Shown one piece after another: positions 9,394-18,146 of a stretch of DNA of 64,000 nt. Under the pieces are notes generated by a model. It searched no databases, was not told where the DNA came from, and saw only the letters and a list, made by a program, of their open reading frames with translations. Position 1 is the first letter of the stretch. Every line of letters begins with the position of its first letter. The DNA is from Pseudomonas kribbensis. GTDB taxonomy: Bacteria; Pseudomonadota; Gammaproteobacteria; Pseudomonadales; Pseudomonadaceae. The stretch covers positions 3,534,001 to 3,598,000 of the forward strand of contig NZ_CP029608.1 in NCBI RefSeq assembly GCF_003352185.1, read 5' to 3'. The position numbers and the translations under genes were made by a program.

Positions 9394-11762
9394 AACCGCG
9401 GGCCTGCTTCAATCGGCACAGCCTTGATCACCGCTCGCGGACCGGAAGTCGGAACGGCTGCCGGCACGCCCTGCGCAGCGGTTGGCAATTGCGGCGCCTG
9501 CATGTCCGGCATCGCCCAGCTGCGTTCCGGTTGCAGACCGCCCTGAGCGCGGCGCATGAAGTCGTAGCGGTTGAGGGTGATGCTGCGCCCCGCCGCACTG
9601 TCGCGAATGATGTACGGGCGCAGGAACACCATCAGATTGGTCTTGGTGATCGAGCGGCGTTCGTTGCGAAACAGCGCGCCCAACCCCGGAATGCTCGACA
9701 GCCATGGCACCGCGTCGTTGCTCTGGCTGTAGCCGTCCTGCAGCAGACCGCCGAGCACCATGATCTGCCCGTCGTCGAGCAGGATGCTGGTGTCGATGGC
9801 ACGTTTGCTGGTGACGATCCCGGCCGAAGTCGAAGCCGCCGAGGCGCGTTCGTCGATGCTGCTGACTTCCTGATAGATGTCGAGCTTCACCGTACCGCCC
9901 TCGGAAATTTGCGGCCGCACGTTGAGCTTCAAACCGACCTCTTCACGGGTCACGGTCTGGAACGGGTTGTTGCTTGTGCCACCGCCGCCGGTGACGTAGC
10001 TGCCGCTGACAAACGGAATGGTCTGGCCGACAAAAATGCTCGCGGCTTCGTTGTCCAGGGTCAGCAAGTTTGGCGTCGACAGCACGTTGGTGCCGCCCTT
10101 GCTCTTCAGCGCCCGGGCCAGCACTTTCAGGTCGAGGATCTTGCCGATGCCGGGAATGTCGACGGTGCCGTTGACGTAACCGAGGTTCAAACCTTTGGGC
10201 AACACGTCGACACTGGTCTTGCCGTTGACGTTGATCCCCGAGCCGCCAAGGTTGGCGCCGCCGATCACGCCATTACCGGCCAGATTGCCGGTCTGCCATT
10301 GCACGCCGAACTCGCTGGCATCGTCCTCGCCGACTTCGACGATCAGGCTTTCAATCACCACTTGCGCGCGGCGCTGGTCGAGCAGATCGATCACTTCGCG
10401 CAGGTTGCGGTACAGCGGTTCCGGCGCGGAAATCAGCAAGGTGTTGGTGGTCGCGTCGGCCTGAATGGTCACGCCGCCGGCGCTGAAGGCCACGTTCTGC
10501 TCGCTGCTTTGCGTGTTGCTGCTGCCACTGCTATTGCTGCTGCCCTGGGCGTAGCTGCCGCCGGTGCTGCCGCTGTTAGTGGTCGAGGTGCTGCCGTTGG
10601 TTTGAGTGCCGCTCTGGCCGTTCTGCCCACCGTTCGAATTAGTGGAACTGCCCATGGCGCTGAGCACCGAACGCGCACTGTCGCTGGTGCCGCTGTCGCT
10701 CTCGCCGGTCAACAAACCGCGCAGCGCTTGCGCCAGTTTGCCGGCCTGAGCGTTGCGCAGATACACCACGTGCAGATTGCTCGGGTTGCTCTGGGCGTTG
10801 TCGAGTTTGTAGATCAGGTTGCGCGCCAGCTCCGTGCGCTCGGGGCTGCCGGCGCGGATGATGATGGTGTTGGAGCGCGGGTCGCCGATCACCGCGATTT
10901 TCTGCGTCGGGTCATTGCCCGGTGCGTCGAGCAGGTCAGCAACCATCGGCGCGATGTCGGCGGCGATGCCGTTCTGGATCTGCACCACGTCGGTGTCGAT
11001 GGCGCTCGGGGTGTCGATGCCTTGAATCAGTTGCGCGACCCGGGTGAGGTTCTCGGCGTAGTCGGTGACGACGATGGTGTTGTTGCCCGGGTAGGCGTTG
11101 ATCGGGTTGTTCGGCGACACGATCGGGCGCAGCACCGGGATCAGGTTCACCGCGTTCTCGTATTGCAGGCGGAACGTGCGGGTGAGCATGCCGTTGCCGG
11201 CCGGTTTGTCGGCGCTGTAGATCGGCCCGCCGAGCAATTTGGCATCGGCCTCCGGCACCACCTGCGCCACGCCGCCCACATCCACCACGCTGAAACCCTG
11301 CATGCGCAGCGCCGCCAGCAACATGTCGTAGGCCTGATGCGCCGGCACCTGGCCTTCGGAGACCAGCGTCAGGTTGCCCTTGACCCGAGGATCCACCAGA
11401 AACTGCTGGCCGGTGGAGCGCGACAACGCCCGCACCACCGCCTGAATATCCGCGTCGACAAAATTCAGCGTCACCGGCTGATCGCCCAACGGATTGGCCG
11501 GCAACGTCGTGCCCCGGGCCGAACCGCCGCTGCGCGCGCGTTCGGTGATGTTGTGCAACTGCTTCGGCGCCGGTCTTGCCTGAGCCTGCGCCCGCTGGCG
11601 GTCGAGCACCGCGTCGCCACTGCGCTGGGTGTTGGCCAGCGGCCGGCCGAGTTCGCTGTCCACCAGCAGCGGCGGTTGATTCGGTGGTGTGGTGTTGCTG
11701 CACGCGCTCAATGCCATCAACAGCATCGGCAACGCCATGCGTTTGGATCCTGACCCCTTCAT
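9390..11762 (-). CDS. hxcQ: Outer-membrane secretin GspD (HxcQ), lipoprotein type
   Basis: 790 residues. The N-terminus has a lipoprotein signal peptide with lipobox LSAC and acylated Cys at residue 21, fitting the self-piloting liposecretin known for P. aeruginosa HxcQ; no separate pilotin gene is present. Periplasmic N0 ([21 protein letters not shown]) and N1-N3 domains follow. A long Ser/Gly/Asn/Gln-rich loop lies at ~365-425. The secretin barrel block contains [32 protein letters not shown] and [14 protein letters not shown]. It forms the exit channel for the DING-type substrates. Confidence 0.97.
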   Translation of the reverse strand: MKGSGSKRMALPMLLMALSACSNTTPPNQPPLLVDSELGRPLANTQRSGDAVLDRQRAQAQARPAPKQLHNITERARSGGSARGTTLPANPLGDQPVTLNFVDADIQAVVRALSRSTGQQFLVDPRVKGNLTLVSEGQVPAHQAYDMLLAALRMQGFSVVDVGGVAQVVPEADAKLLGGPIYSADKPAGNGMLTRTFRLQYENAVNLIPVLRPIVSPNNPINAYPGNNTIVVTDYAENLTRVAQLIQGIDTPSAIDTDVVQIQNGIAADIAPMVADLLDAPGNDPTQKIAVIGDPRSNTIIIRAGSPERTELARNLIYKLDNAQSNPSNLHVVYLRNAQAGKLAQALRGLLTGESDSGTSDSARSVLSAMGSSTNSNGGQNGQSGTQTNGSTSTTNSGSTGGSYAQGSSNSSGSSNTQSSEQNVAFSAGGVTIQADATTNTLLISAPEPLYRNLREVIDLLDQRRAQVVIESLIVEVGEDDASEFGVQWQTGNLAGNGVIGGANLGGSGINVNGKTSVDVLPKGLNLGYVNGTVDIPGIGKILDLKVLARALKSKGGTNVLSTPNLLTLDNEAASIFVGQTIPFVSGSYVTGGGGTSNNPFQTVTREEVGLKLNVRPQISEGGTVKLDIYQEVSSIDERASAASTSAGIVTSKRAIDTSILLDDGQIMVLGGLLQDGYSQSNDAVPWLSSIPGLGALFRNERRSITKTNLMVFLRPYIIRDSAAGRSITLNRYDFMRRAQGGLQPERSWAMPDMQAPQLPTAAQGVPAAVPTSGPRAVIKAVPIEAGPRL

Positions 11763-12304
11763 GAAGCTTCCTTAGCGCCCAGCGCCTGATCCATGCGTAC
11801 GGTGCCCGACAGAGTGCCGGCCGTGTCATCGGTCGCGGCGTCGTCTGCACGTTGCAGACGGGCCTCGACCACTTGCAGTGAAAAATTCCGGGGTTGGCTC
11901 AGCAGCCAGTCGAGCACGGCGTCGGCCGGTGCCGCGTCGAAGGTCAACTGCCAGCCGGCGGACGCGGCTGCCAATTGGTAGTGGCCGCCCAGTCCGCTGG
12001 CCTGCAAGGTCTGCTGCAGCGACCGCTCCAGGTTCTGCCCGTCGGGGCGCACGCTGACATCGCGCAACAGCACTTCCAGCGCTTCGGCCTGGGCGCGCAA
12101 TTTCGGGGTTTCGACTTGCGAGGCGGCGATCTTCTTCAGCGGCGGCTGAATCAACGCCACCCACACAAATAGCCCCAGCAACAGCGCCGCCATGCCGACG
12201 ACCATGCGTTTTTCCCGCACGGCCAACGGCTGCCACCGGGCCTGCAACTGAGCATTGAAGCGCTGCCAACCGGCGCGGTATTTCGCAAACGATGGGCTAT
12301 TCAT
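11759..12304 (-). CDS. hxcZ: Type II secretion assembly protein GspM-like (HxcZ)
   Basis: 181 residues from the ATG at 12304 (MNSPSFAKYRAGWQRF). The frame runs further upstream to 12436, but that part only shadows hxcY. A short cytoplasmic basic tail, one TM helix (VVGMAALLLGLFVWVALIQPPL) and a periplasmic ferredoxin-like region are typical of GspM, which pairs with GspL. It overlaps hxcY by 8 nt and hxcQ by 4 nt. Sequence identity in this family is low, so the call relies on topology and position. Confidence 0.85.
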   Translation of the reverse strand: MNSPSFAKYRAGWQRFNAQLQARWQPLAVREKRMVVGMAALLLGLFVWVALIQPPLKKIAASQVETPKLRAQAEALEVLLRDVSVRPDGQNLERSLQQTLQASGLGGHYQLAAASAGWQLTFDAAPADAVLDWLLSQPRNFSLQVVEARLQRADDAATDDTAGTLSGTVRMDQALGAKEAS

Positions 12305-13442
12305 CTTCGGCTCCGCTGCTGTCGTCGTTGTCGGTGGCGGCGGTCGCCTCGCCGGCCGGGCGCAAGACCCAGCCGTCATCATTCGGGCTGATACTGATGC
12401 CGGCCTGGGCCAGCGTGCCTTGCCAATCCTTGTCATTGCCCGAACGCCGGGCCTCGGGCAGCAGACTCAACTGCAACGCGCCGTCGACAAACTCCAACCG
12501 CTGCACCGTGCCCGCCATGGACGGCATGCCACTGCCGGCCTGCAACACCAGCCGCGTGAAATCCTGACCCGGCGCATCCACCGCGCCTTGCTGACGCGCC
12601 GCGATTTGCTGACGGGCCTGTTGCAGCGGATTGAGGATCACCGGCAACTCGGGGAACGCCTGCTTCACCCGCTGCGCCATCTGCGCCTTGAGCTGCTGGC
12701 CCTGCCCGGCCTCGCGGGCGGCGTACAGATTCAAACCGATCACCCACACCGCCAATGCCAGCGCGCAACAACCGAGCGCCCTGCCCCAACCGCGAAGCTC
12801 GGTGCCCGGTCGCTGGAGGCCGCCGTGCAGTCCCCAATTTGGCAACGGGCCGGCGTTTCGCTGTGTGTCGGCCAATATCGATTGCACCGCTTCCGGCGCG
12901 CCGTCACCGATCCAGTGCGCCGGCAGACCGGTTTCCAGCAGCCACGCTTCATCGATCATCGGCTGCACCTGCGCCGCGTTCGGGCCGTGGCGCAACAACA
13001 GATGCTCGTCGTGCAGACAGCCGACGCCGCCGGCCATCACCGGCAAGCTGTAGGCCGCCGGGTACAGGCCTTTGAGGTTCAAGCCGAATTGCCCGAGGTG
13101 CTGCAAATCCTTGCGTGCTACCCAGGCAATCTGCACCTGGCCGCTTTCATTGCGAGCACTGTGAGCGATGTGCATCTCAGCGCTGTCGCCCAGCATCAAC
13201 GCCTGCGCCGCACATTGCACCGCCGCAGCGGTTTTGCTCGCGGGCAGCGGCGGCAGATCGATGCTCGCCAACAGGCTGTCCGACGGGTGCAGAAAACACA
13301 CCAGCGGTTGCTTCGGCAGCGCGCCGAGCCGCAAACGTTCCTGACGAACGACCTGCCCCTGACGATCCAGCCACGCACACTCCACTTCACTGTCGAGACT
13401 CAGCTCCGCCAGCGGCGGCAAATTCACGCGCAACTGGCTCAT
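12297..13442 (-). CDS. hxcY: Type II secretion protein GspL (HxcY)
   Basis: 381 residues. The cytoplasmic actin-like domain (~1-230) would bind GspE; one TM segment (ALGCCALALAVWVIGLNLYA, ~240-258) and a periplasmic ferredoxin-like domain follow. The C-terminal ~20 residues are acidic. It lies between gspK-like and gspM-like genes with 4-nt and 8-nt overlaps, the canonical order K-L-M. Confidence 0.9.
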   Translation of the reverse strand: MSQLRVNLPPLAELSLDSEVECAWLDRQGQVVRQERLRLGALPKQPLVCFLHPSDSLLASIDLPPLPASKTAAAVQCAAQALMLGDSAEMHIAHSARNESGQVQIAWVARKDLQHLGQFGLNLKGLYPAAYSLPVMAGGVGCLHDEHLLLRHGPNAAQVQPMIDEAWLLETGLPAHWIGDGAPEAVQSILADTQRNAGPLPNWGLHGGLQRPGTELRGWGRALGCCALALAVWVIGLNLYAAREAGQGQQLKAQMAQRVKQAFPELPVILNPLQQARQQIAARQQGAVDAPGQDFTRLVLQAGSGMPSMAGTVQRLEFVDGALQLSLLPEARRSGNDKDWQGTLAQAGISISPNDDGWVLRPAGEATAATDNDDSSGAEDE

Positions 13443-14392
13443 ACGCCCACCCGCGACCAGATCACTTGCGGCAAACGATCCTGACTGCGATGCAGCAACG
13501 CATCGAGGCTGACCCGCCGCTGATCACGCCGCGCCTGCCCGCGCAGCCGGAACCAGTCGCTGGTGATGCCGACCTTGACGCTGGTGATCTCCAGTTGCGG
13601 CAGTCGCAGGCGATTGACGAAATCCCCCCGATTGATGAACCAGCGCCCGGCGTCGCGCTCATTGATCAACGCCTGCGCCCGCTCCAGCGACAACCCCGGC
13701 ACATAAGCCGCCAGCACCGGCGCCGTGGCCGTGTTGCCATTGAGCCAAGTGGTCGCCGGAATCACCGTCAAATAAGGCGCCAGTTTCGCCAACAGCGCAT
13801 CGTTGACCCCGTCGACACTGCGCAAATCGTCAAGCGTGCGCAGCATCGGCAAGGTCGGCGATTGCGGTTTGCGCGACGCGGACGGCGACGTGGCGCGCCC
13901 GCTGTCGAAGGTGTTTTTCGCCACAGGCTTGTCCACCAATTGGGCATTCAACAGGTGCGGATACGAGCCGATCACCCGCTGACTGATGCGCCGGCTCAAG
14001 CCGCTGCTGACACCAATCAACTCGCACAAGCGCTCGAACGCCTGCACCTGCGCGTCATCGATTCGCTCGTTGGCCACCAGATTGCGCAGGTTGAACTTGC
14101 CCTGCTCGTCCTCCAGCCGCCCCTCGAAACCCTGGGTGTTCAACCGCTGTGCCCACGGCTGGTCGAGTCGGGTCAGCGGATCGCGCTGCCGGGCATCCCA
14201 CAACAATTGCCGGCTGATCTCCAACCCGCCGTGCAACACCCAACGGCCCTGCACGCGCAGTTGTTCGGCTTCCAGCGCCCGGGTCGAAACGCTCTGGCGA
14301 GTCAGCATGCCGGCGGCGATCACCGCGACCACCGCCGCAATCAGCAGCGCACTGATGATCGCCATACCCTGCTGGTTCGATTGGCTGTTCAT
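13439..14392 (-). CDS. hxcX: Type II secretion minor pseudopilin GspK (HxcX)
   Basis: 317 residues, much larger than other pseudopilins, as expected for GspK. The N-terminal helix QGMAIISALLIAAVVAVIAAG has the prepilin cleavage pattern but lacks Glu at +5, a known GspK trait. The globular part carries the helical insert (ERLCELIGVSSGLSRRISQRV) and the GspK hallmark blocks DLRSVDGVNDALLAKLAPYL and the C-terminal sequence FRLRGQARRD. It caps the pseudopilus tip with GspI and GspJ. Starts 8 nt after the hxcT stop. Confidence 0.93.
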   Translation of the reverse strand: MNSQSNQQGMAIISALLIAAVVAVIAAGMLTRQSVSTRALEAEQLRVQGRWVLHGGLEISRQLLWDARQRDPLTRLDQPWAQRLNTQGFEGRLEDEQGKFNLRNLVANERIDDAQVQAFERLCELIGVSSGLSRRISQRVIGSYPHLLNAQLVDKPVAKNTFDSGRATSPSASRKPQSPTLPMLRTLDDLRSVDGVNDALLAKLAPYLTVIPATTWLNGNTATAPVLAAYVPGLSLERAQALINERDAGRWFINRGDFVNRLRLPQLEITSVKVGITSDWFRLRGQARRDQRRVSLDALLHRSQDRLPQVIWSRVGV

Positions 14393-14400
14393 GACCGGCC

Positions 14401-14859
14401 TTACAACTGCCAGGAACCGATGTCGGCATTCACGCCATCGCCGTCAGGCTGGCCGTCGGCGCCGAGGGAAAAGATGTCGATCTCGCCGTTGGCACCGGGA
14501 TTGAGGTACTGATAAGGACGACCCCACGGGTCATTCGGCAGGCGCTCCAGGTACGAGCGCCAGTTGGTGTTCTTCGCATCGGCCGGCCGTTCCACCAGCA
14601 CTTTCAAGCCCTGGCTCTGGCTCGGGTAAGTGCCGTGATCGAGGCGATACAGCTTCAGCGCCTGCATCAACCCGCCAATGTCCTGCTTCGCCGCCGTGGC
14701 CCGCGCCTGATCCGGCCGGTCGAGCACCTTGGGCACCACCATCGCCGCCAGAATCCCGAGAATCACCACCACCACCATGATCTCGATCAGCGTAAAACCC
14801 TGCTGCCCACGGGGCATCCGGCTCGGTCGACTGGGCTGTTTGAATTGCGCGATATCCAT
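14401..14859 (-). CDS. hxcT: Type II secretion major pseudopilin GspG (HxcT)
   Basis: 152 residues from the ATG at 14859, preceded by AGGGA at ~8 nt; an upstream ATG at 14904 lacks support. Prepilin peptidase site QQG/FTLIEIMVVVVILGILAAMVVPKV with Glu at +5. The body has GspG landmarks: DIGGLMQALKLYRLDHGTYPS, GLKVLVERP, NDPWGRPYQYLNPG and a C-terminal calcium-site loop (FSLGADGQPDGDG). It is the pseudopilus shaft subunit. No prepilin peptidase gene is in the window, so processing would depend on PilD elsewhere. First gene of the minus-strand hxc operon, divergent from hxcV. Confidence 0.97.
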   Translation of the reverse strand: MDIAQFKQPSRPSRMPRGQQGFTLIEIMVVVVILGILAAMVVPKVLDRPDQARATAAKQDIGGLMQALKLYRLDHGTYPSQSQGLKVLVERPADAKNTNWRSYLERLPNDPWGRPYQYLNPGANGEIDIFSLGADGQPDGDGVNADIGSWQL

Positions 14860-15005
14860 CTCGTCATTCCCTGGCTTGATTCGATTCGACGCGCAGTGTT
14901 GCAAGAAGATATGTCAGGGATGTTGAAAATCCTCGGGTGTTTTCGTCGTCAAGCCGTCAAGCACGGGCGTTAGCGTCAAGGGCTGCCCGACTGCCCGAGC
15001 CCCCG

Positions 15006-15386
15006 ATGCGCACCCCCTCCCCGCAAGCCGGATTCACCCTGATAGAAGTGCTCGTCGCGCTGGCGATCATCGCCGTCGCCATGTCCGCCGCTGTTCGTGT
15101 GGCGGGGTTGATGACGCAGAGCAGCGGGGTTTTGCGGGATCGCTCGATTGCGATGATTGCGGCGCAGAGTCGGATGGCTGAACTTCGGCTGGAAGGGAGA
15201 TTGCCGATGGGGGTCAAGGCGATGGAGTGTGATCAAGGGCGGTTGTTGTTGCGGTGTGAGCAGGTGATTGGGGGGGCGGAGAATGGGCGGTTGTTGAAGG
15301 TTGGTGTGCAGGTTTTTGATCGCAGCCAGGAGCGGCCTCCGCTGGCTAAGATTGAAACGTTGCTTAGCCGCCCCGAGAATCCCTAG
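15006..15386 (+). CDS. hxcV: Type II secretion minor pseudopilin GspI (HxcV)
   Basis: 126 residues from the ATG at 15006. Prepilin motif AG/FTLIEVLVALAIIAVAMSAAVRVAGL at the N-terminus, then the GspI-like segment RDRSIAMIAAQSRMAELRLEGRLP and a short C-terminal domain. GspI nucleates the tip complex with GspJ and GspK. It is divergent from hxcT with about 146 nt between them. Its partners hxcP, hxcU and hxcW are ~10 kb away, beyond the accessory block; in P. aeruginosa they are adjacent. Confidence 0.92.
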   Translation: MRTPSPQAGFTLIEVLVALAIIAVAMSAAVRVAGLMTQSSGVLRDRSIAMIAAQSRMAELRLEGRLPMGVKAMECDQGRLLLRCEQVIGGAENGRLLKVGVQVFDRSQERPPLAKIETLLSRPENP

Positions 15387-15548
15387 CCCGAGCCCGCCTT
15401 AAATGTCGGCCCCCTCGATGGCAAATGAATCAGCGTGGGACATTTCCGACACCCACCTAAAGATCTAAACCAACCTGCACATACCGCGTTGAATCCATAA
15501 TCAACTCAGTCTCTCAGGTCGATGTAAAGCGCAAGACACCTCGGTCGG

Positions 15549-15586
15549 CCCCCTCTCCCTCCGGGAGAGGGCTGGGGTGAGGGCCG
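15549..15586. repeat. Intergenic palindrome CCCTCTCCC/GGGAGAGGG
   Basis: Perfect 9-bp arms (15551-15559 and 15563-15571) with a 3-nt loop, followed by CTGGGGTGAGGG. This is a familiar dispersed element of proteobacterial genomes. It lies just past hxcV, close to the left border of the accessory block; the rest of 15387-15628 shows no gene. Confidence 0.7.
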
Positions 15587-15628
15587 CTCTTCAACCCACC
15601 CGTTTACCCCCTCCCAAAACCCCGTTTA

Positions 15629-15963
15629 AAAGACACCAACCGTAACGTCGTCAAGGCTACACAACCTTGCGTCATTACCTACGACTACGCCAGAATCCGC
15701 CGGCTTGTGCGTCTAGTACGCGGGTCTTATCGTTCCATGGTCACTGAAAACCAGTGATCGGGTTTGGTAGCCCGCAGCGCTGACGCATTGCGTCACCTCA
15801 TGCAGTTGCATTCTTGCGACTGGATTTATGGTGGCCATGCTCAGGGCTTCTTCGGAAGCGCCGGTTCCAGTGCTCCGGTCTACCAACCTGCGTATGGTCG
15901 CCACCCCCTCGTTTGGTAGCGAGAGTGGTTGACTCCAATTTAATCAGTACTGGAGTTACATCA
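15629..15963 (+). promoter_or_regulatory. Promoter and long structured leader of the DUF6124 gene (copy 1)
   Basis: It shares blocks in order with the minus-strand region 17386-17730: GTTTAAAAGACA, then ~20 nt, then GGCTACACA (possible promoter), ACGCCAGAATCCGCCGGCTT, and two hairpins. Hairpin 1 at 15739-15759 has arms GGTCACTG/CAGTGATC and a 5-nt loop; hairpin 2 at 15759-15774 has CGGG/CCCG arms. The other copy keeps the stems with different bases. No continuous reading frame is shared (stop codons interrupt this copy), so an RNA or regulatory role is favoured. The transcription start is inferred. Confidence 0.55.
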
Positions 15964-16326
15964 ATGATCAAGCCAACACCCAATCCACCAGAAACCGATC
16001 CGGTTTCCCCCTACCAATTCCCCGACTCCCGAACCCTCAACGAAGCCGCCGAACGCGCCCTCGACCACTACCTCACCCCACAACAACGCATCATGGGCAG
16101 CCACACCAAACACGACCCCATGTTCCTGGCCAACCCCGCCTACAACAGCGAATCCCTCCTGGCCAACGCCAGCGAATCCCTCGGCTCCGCCAGCGAAATG
16201 CTCAGCAACTTCGCCGCTATCCTGGAGCCTGCGCACCGCAAGACTGCGCTGGGTATTGCGCAGGTGGTTATGGTTGCGGGGTTGGCGGTGAATCAGGCGT
16301 TGGATCATGTTGAGGTGAAGACGTAA
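15964..16326 (+). CDS. DUF6124 family small protein (copy 1)
   Basis: 120 residues, no signal peptide. The N-terminus MIKPTPNPPETDPVSPY, the block SRTLNEAAERALDHYL and the C-terminal helix GIAQVVMVAGLAVNQALDH match the Pseudomonas DUF6124 family, whose function is unknown. The middle is Ala/Ser/Leu-rich and helical. TGGAG lies 8 nt before the ATG. It faces a second copy at 17026-17385; the two units, leader included, form an inverted pair around a zinc-ribbon gene. Confidence 0.85.
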   Translation: MIKPTPNPPETDPVSPYQFPDSRTLNEAAERALDHYLTPQQRIMGSHTKHDPMFLANPAYNSESLLANASESLGSASEMLSNFAAILEPAHRKTALGIAQVVMVAGLAVNQALDHVEVKT

Positions 16327-16350
16327 GCGGCTGAGCGCTGTAGCTCAACA

Positions 16351-16414
16351 GCCGGAAAGAAAATGGCCGAGGTTGTCAGGTGTAGCTGACGACCTCGGCC
16401 ACTTTTTTTCCGGC
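16351..16414 (+). terminator. Strong Rho-independent terminator of DUF6124 copy 1
   Basis: Very long hairpin: 16-bp arms (TGGCCGAGGTTGTCAG at 16364-16379 pairs with 16386-16401, one mismatch), then ACTTTTTTT. Outer bases GCCGG (16351) and CCGGC (16410) extend the pairing. A degenerate relative of the arm sequence is visible at about 17813-17850. Confidence 0.88.
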
Positions 16415-16550
16415 ACGTTTCAACGACATTTTGAGACATCACCCATTTCTGCCATTCACGATCGGCCACTTTTGGCCATTAGCGTCCGTTGCCTCTGCAC
16501 CGAGCGTCTAGTAAAAGGACTTATCCAATTCCCGACACTGAAGCGAATTT

Positions 16551-16847
16551 ATGATTAATGGCCATGGTCAACGTGTTTGTAATCGATGCGGCGAGCTCAT
16601 TACGGCTTACTGCCCATCGGTTGAAACGCTAGCGATCATTGGGGTCTTCCACAAGAAGGGTGACCAAGCAGTAGCAGATGAGATAGTCCGTCGAGAAAAT
16701 ATTGATCCGGATATCGTTTGGGAATACTTCCGCCATCGAATGTCACCTCTGTGCGAGCAAAAGCTTGCCCACTGCCCGCACTGCGGTGGGCAGTTGAGGA
16801 CTTGGCGTGCGCGCCAATGCATGCATTGTTTTAGAGACTGGCACTGA
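16551..16847 (+). CDS. Small zinc-ribbon-like protein, unrecognised
   Basis: 98 residues. Cysteine pairs suggest metal binding: C10-x2-C13 near the N-terminus, and CPHC-x11-CMHC in the last 25 residues (rubredoxin/zinc-ribbon spacing). The middle has LAIIGVFHKKGDQAVADEIVRREN, probably helical. No family recognised. It lies between the two convergent DUF6124 units and is followed at 16916 by a GGGGAC palindrome. RBS is weak. The cysteine pattern supports a real protein. Confidence 0.6.
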   Translation: MINGHGQRVCNRCGELITAYCPSVETLAIIGVFHKKGDQAVADEIVRRENIDPDIVWEYFRHRMSPLCEQKLAHCPHCGGQLRTWRARQCMHCFRDWH

Positions 16848-16915
16848 CACAAAGCGGTTATCGAGTAACCGGATGCGCCTTCATAGCCAGATAGCGGCGA
16901 CGCGGGTTAAGCAAC

Positions 16916-16953
16916 AAAAAGGGGACCGATTGAAATGAATCAGTCCCCTTTTT
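16916..16953. repeat. GGGGAC-type palindrome, probable bidirectional terminator
   Basis: Arms AAAAAGGGGACCGATT and AATCAGTCCCCTTTTT (one mismatch) with a 6-nt loop. It sits between convergent genes, with T-runs on both strands. Related in core and layout to the GGGGACAGATTTATT palindromes at 47-48.6 kb. Confidence 0.8.
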
Positions 16954-17025
16954 CACGATTTGACTTGCTCGCGAAGGCGCCAGAATTGACACCCGTTTAC
17001 TCAGCAGATCATCCCGAGGTCTGCC

Positions 17026-17385
17026 TCACCCTGGCATTTGCAAATTATCCAACGCCCGATTCACCGCCAACTCCCCGAGCATGATCAACTGCGCAATGCC
17101 CACCAACGCCCGACGCTGCGAAGCCGGCACCAGACTGGCGATGTTCTGGGCAATGGTTTGGGCCGAAGCGAGTGTTTCACTGGCATCAATCAGCAGTTCT
17201 TCGTTTTTGTTGTCCGCAGTCACGGCATACATCCCGCGGGTTCTGCGTGGGGGCGGCGTGGAGCCGGGTGGACAGAGGTAATGGTCGAGCGCTCGGTCGG
17301 CGGCTTCGTGGAGTTTTCTGGAATCGATGGATTCGTAGGGGGAAACCGATTCGGTTTCGGGCGGACTGGGTGTTGGTTTGATCAT
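17026..17385 (-). CDS. DUF6124 family small protein (copy 2)
   Basis: 119 residues: MIKPTPSPPETESVSPYES, RKLHEAADRALDHYL, a Pro-rich insert (PPGSTPPPRRTRG), then ETLASAQTIAQNIASLVPASQRRALVGIAQLIMLGELAVNRALDNL. Clear paralogue of the gene at 15964. GGAGC lies 6 nt before the ATG. It is preceded by the homologous long leader 17386-17730. Function unknown; the helical, Ala-rich C-terminus is the best conserved part. Confidence 0.85.
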   Translation of the reverse strand: MIKPTPSPPETESVSPYESIDSRKLHEAADRALDHYLCPPGSTPPPRRTRGMYAVTADNKNEELLIDASETLASAQTIAQNIASLVPASQRRALVGIAQLIMLGELAVNRALDNLQMPG

Positions 17386-17730
17386 GGTGAAGCTCCATTT
17401 TTATACCTGGTGGAACCACCAACACCTGTCGCTAAACAAGTAAGGGTGGCAGCTGTACGCGGGTTAGCGAACCGAGAGGTATAAGACCCGGCAGACCCGA
17501 AGGTCTCCCACGCACAGCCACCATATCGTCATCGCAAATGTCTGCGACAAACGGGAGCGTCGTTGAACTTATACCTGGTCGGGTCGCTAAACCCGGTCGC
17601 TGGGTTGCCAGCGACACGTAGACGATAAAGACCAGGTACAAAGCGCACAAGCCGGCGGATTCTGGCGTAGCTGTAGGCAACGGCGCAAGGGTGTGTAGCC
17701 TGAGAGAGTGTCTGGAGATGTCTTTTTAAA
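17386..17730 (-). promoter_or_regulatory. Promoter and long structured leader of the DUF6124 gene (copy 2)
   Basis: Homologous to 15629-15963 in inverted orientation. Conserved blocks (minus strand): GTTTAAAAAGACA, GGCTACACA, TACGCCAGAATCCGCCGG, then hairpin 1 at 17596-17615 (arms GTCGCTGG/CCAGCGAC) and hairpin 2 at 17580-17595 (CGGG/CCCG). Compared with copy 1, hairpin 1 carries compensatory base changes. The stretch also contains an open frame of 82 codons (17432-17680), but the other copy has stops in that frame, so it is not called as a gene. Leader ~300 nt long. Confidence 0.55.
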
Positions 17731-17858
17731 CGCCGGCGTTTATCGAGGATTCACTCCGTCACTTGTCCTTCAACAGATCCGTCCCGTTATCTCAACAGAT
17801 GGAGGAAAATGGCCCAAATTGCCAGTCATAACTGACAACCTAGGCTAGATGCACAGAT

Positions 17859-18146
17859 CTATTTTTGCCGACACATCTCGACGTCATCCTGAGTCTTCAA
17901 GTCGGTGTCGATTCCTAACCGGTATCTGCAGTAATCAATGATCCATCCTCGCTCCTCGGCTGTCAGGCGCTCTACCTTCCTGATCTCTCCATCGTTGGCG
18001 TGGATGTTGTAGAACTTCATCAGAAACGTCGGGTGCTTCTTGATGAAGACAATGGTCTCGATATCCCCGTCCTCAAGTGCTTCGTAGTAGCCGACATAGA
18101 GCACGGTTACTACAGCGAGGATTGCTGCGATTAAAAGCTTTTTCAT
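17859..18146 (-). CDS. Putative immunity protein for the PAAR-linked amidase
   Basis: 95 residues. One N-terminal membrane anchor or signal (MKKLLIAAILAVVTVLYVGYY) is followed by a ~70-residue, charged domain with C-terminal Cys residues. It overlaps the amidase stop by 4 nt, the last position of a PAAR-effector-immunity cassette. Periplasmic or membrane-tethered placement is what protection against a peptidoglycan-cleaving toxin requires. No sequence family recognised; the role is inferred from position and topology. Confidence 0.6.
   Translation of the reverse strand: MKKLLIAAILAVVTVLYVGYYEALEDGDIETIVFIKKHPTFLMKFYNIHANDGEIRKVERLTAEERGWIIDYCRYRLGIDTDLKTQDDVEMCRQK

Noticed and set aside
9489..11753. 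Plus-strand open frame of 754 codons
   Set aside because: Antisense to the secretin gene hxcQ; composition is that of a shadow frame.
17432..17680. 82-codon frame in the DUF6124 leader
   Set aside because: The homologous leader at 15656-15963 has stops in the same frame, and base changes preserve hairpins rather than codons.
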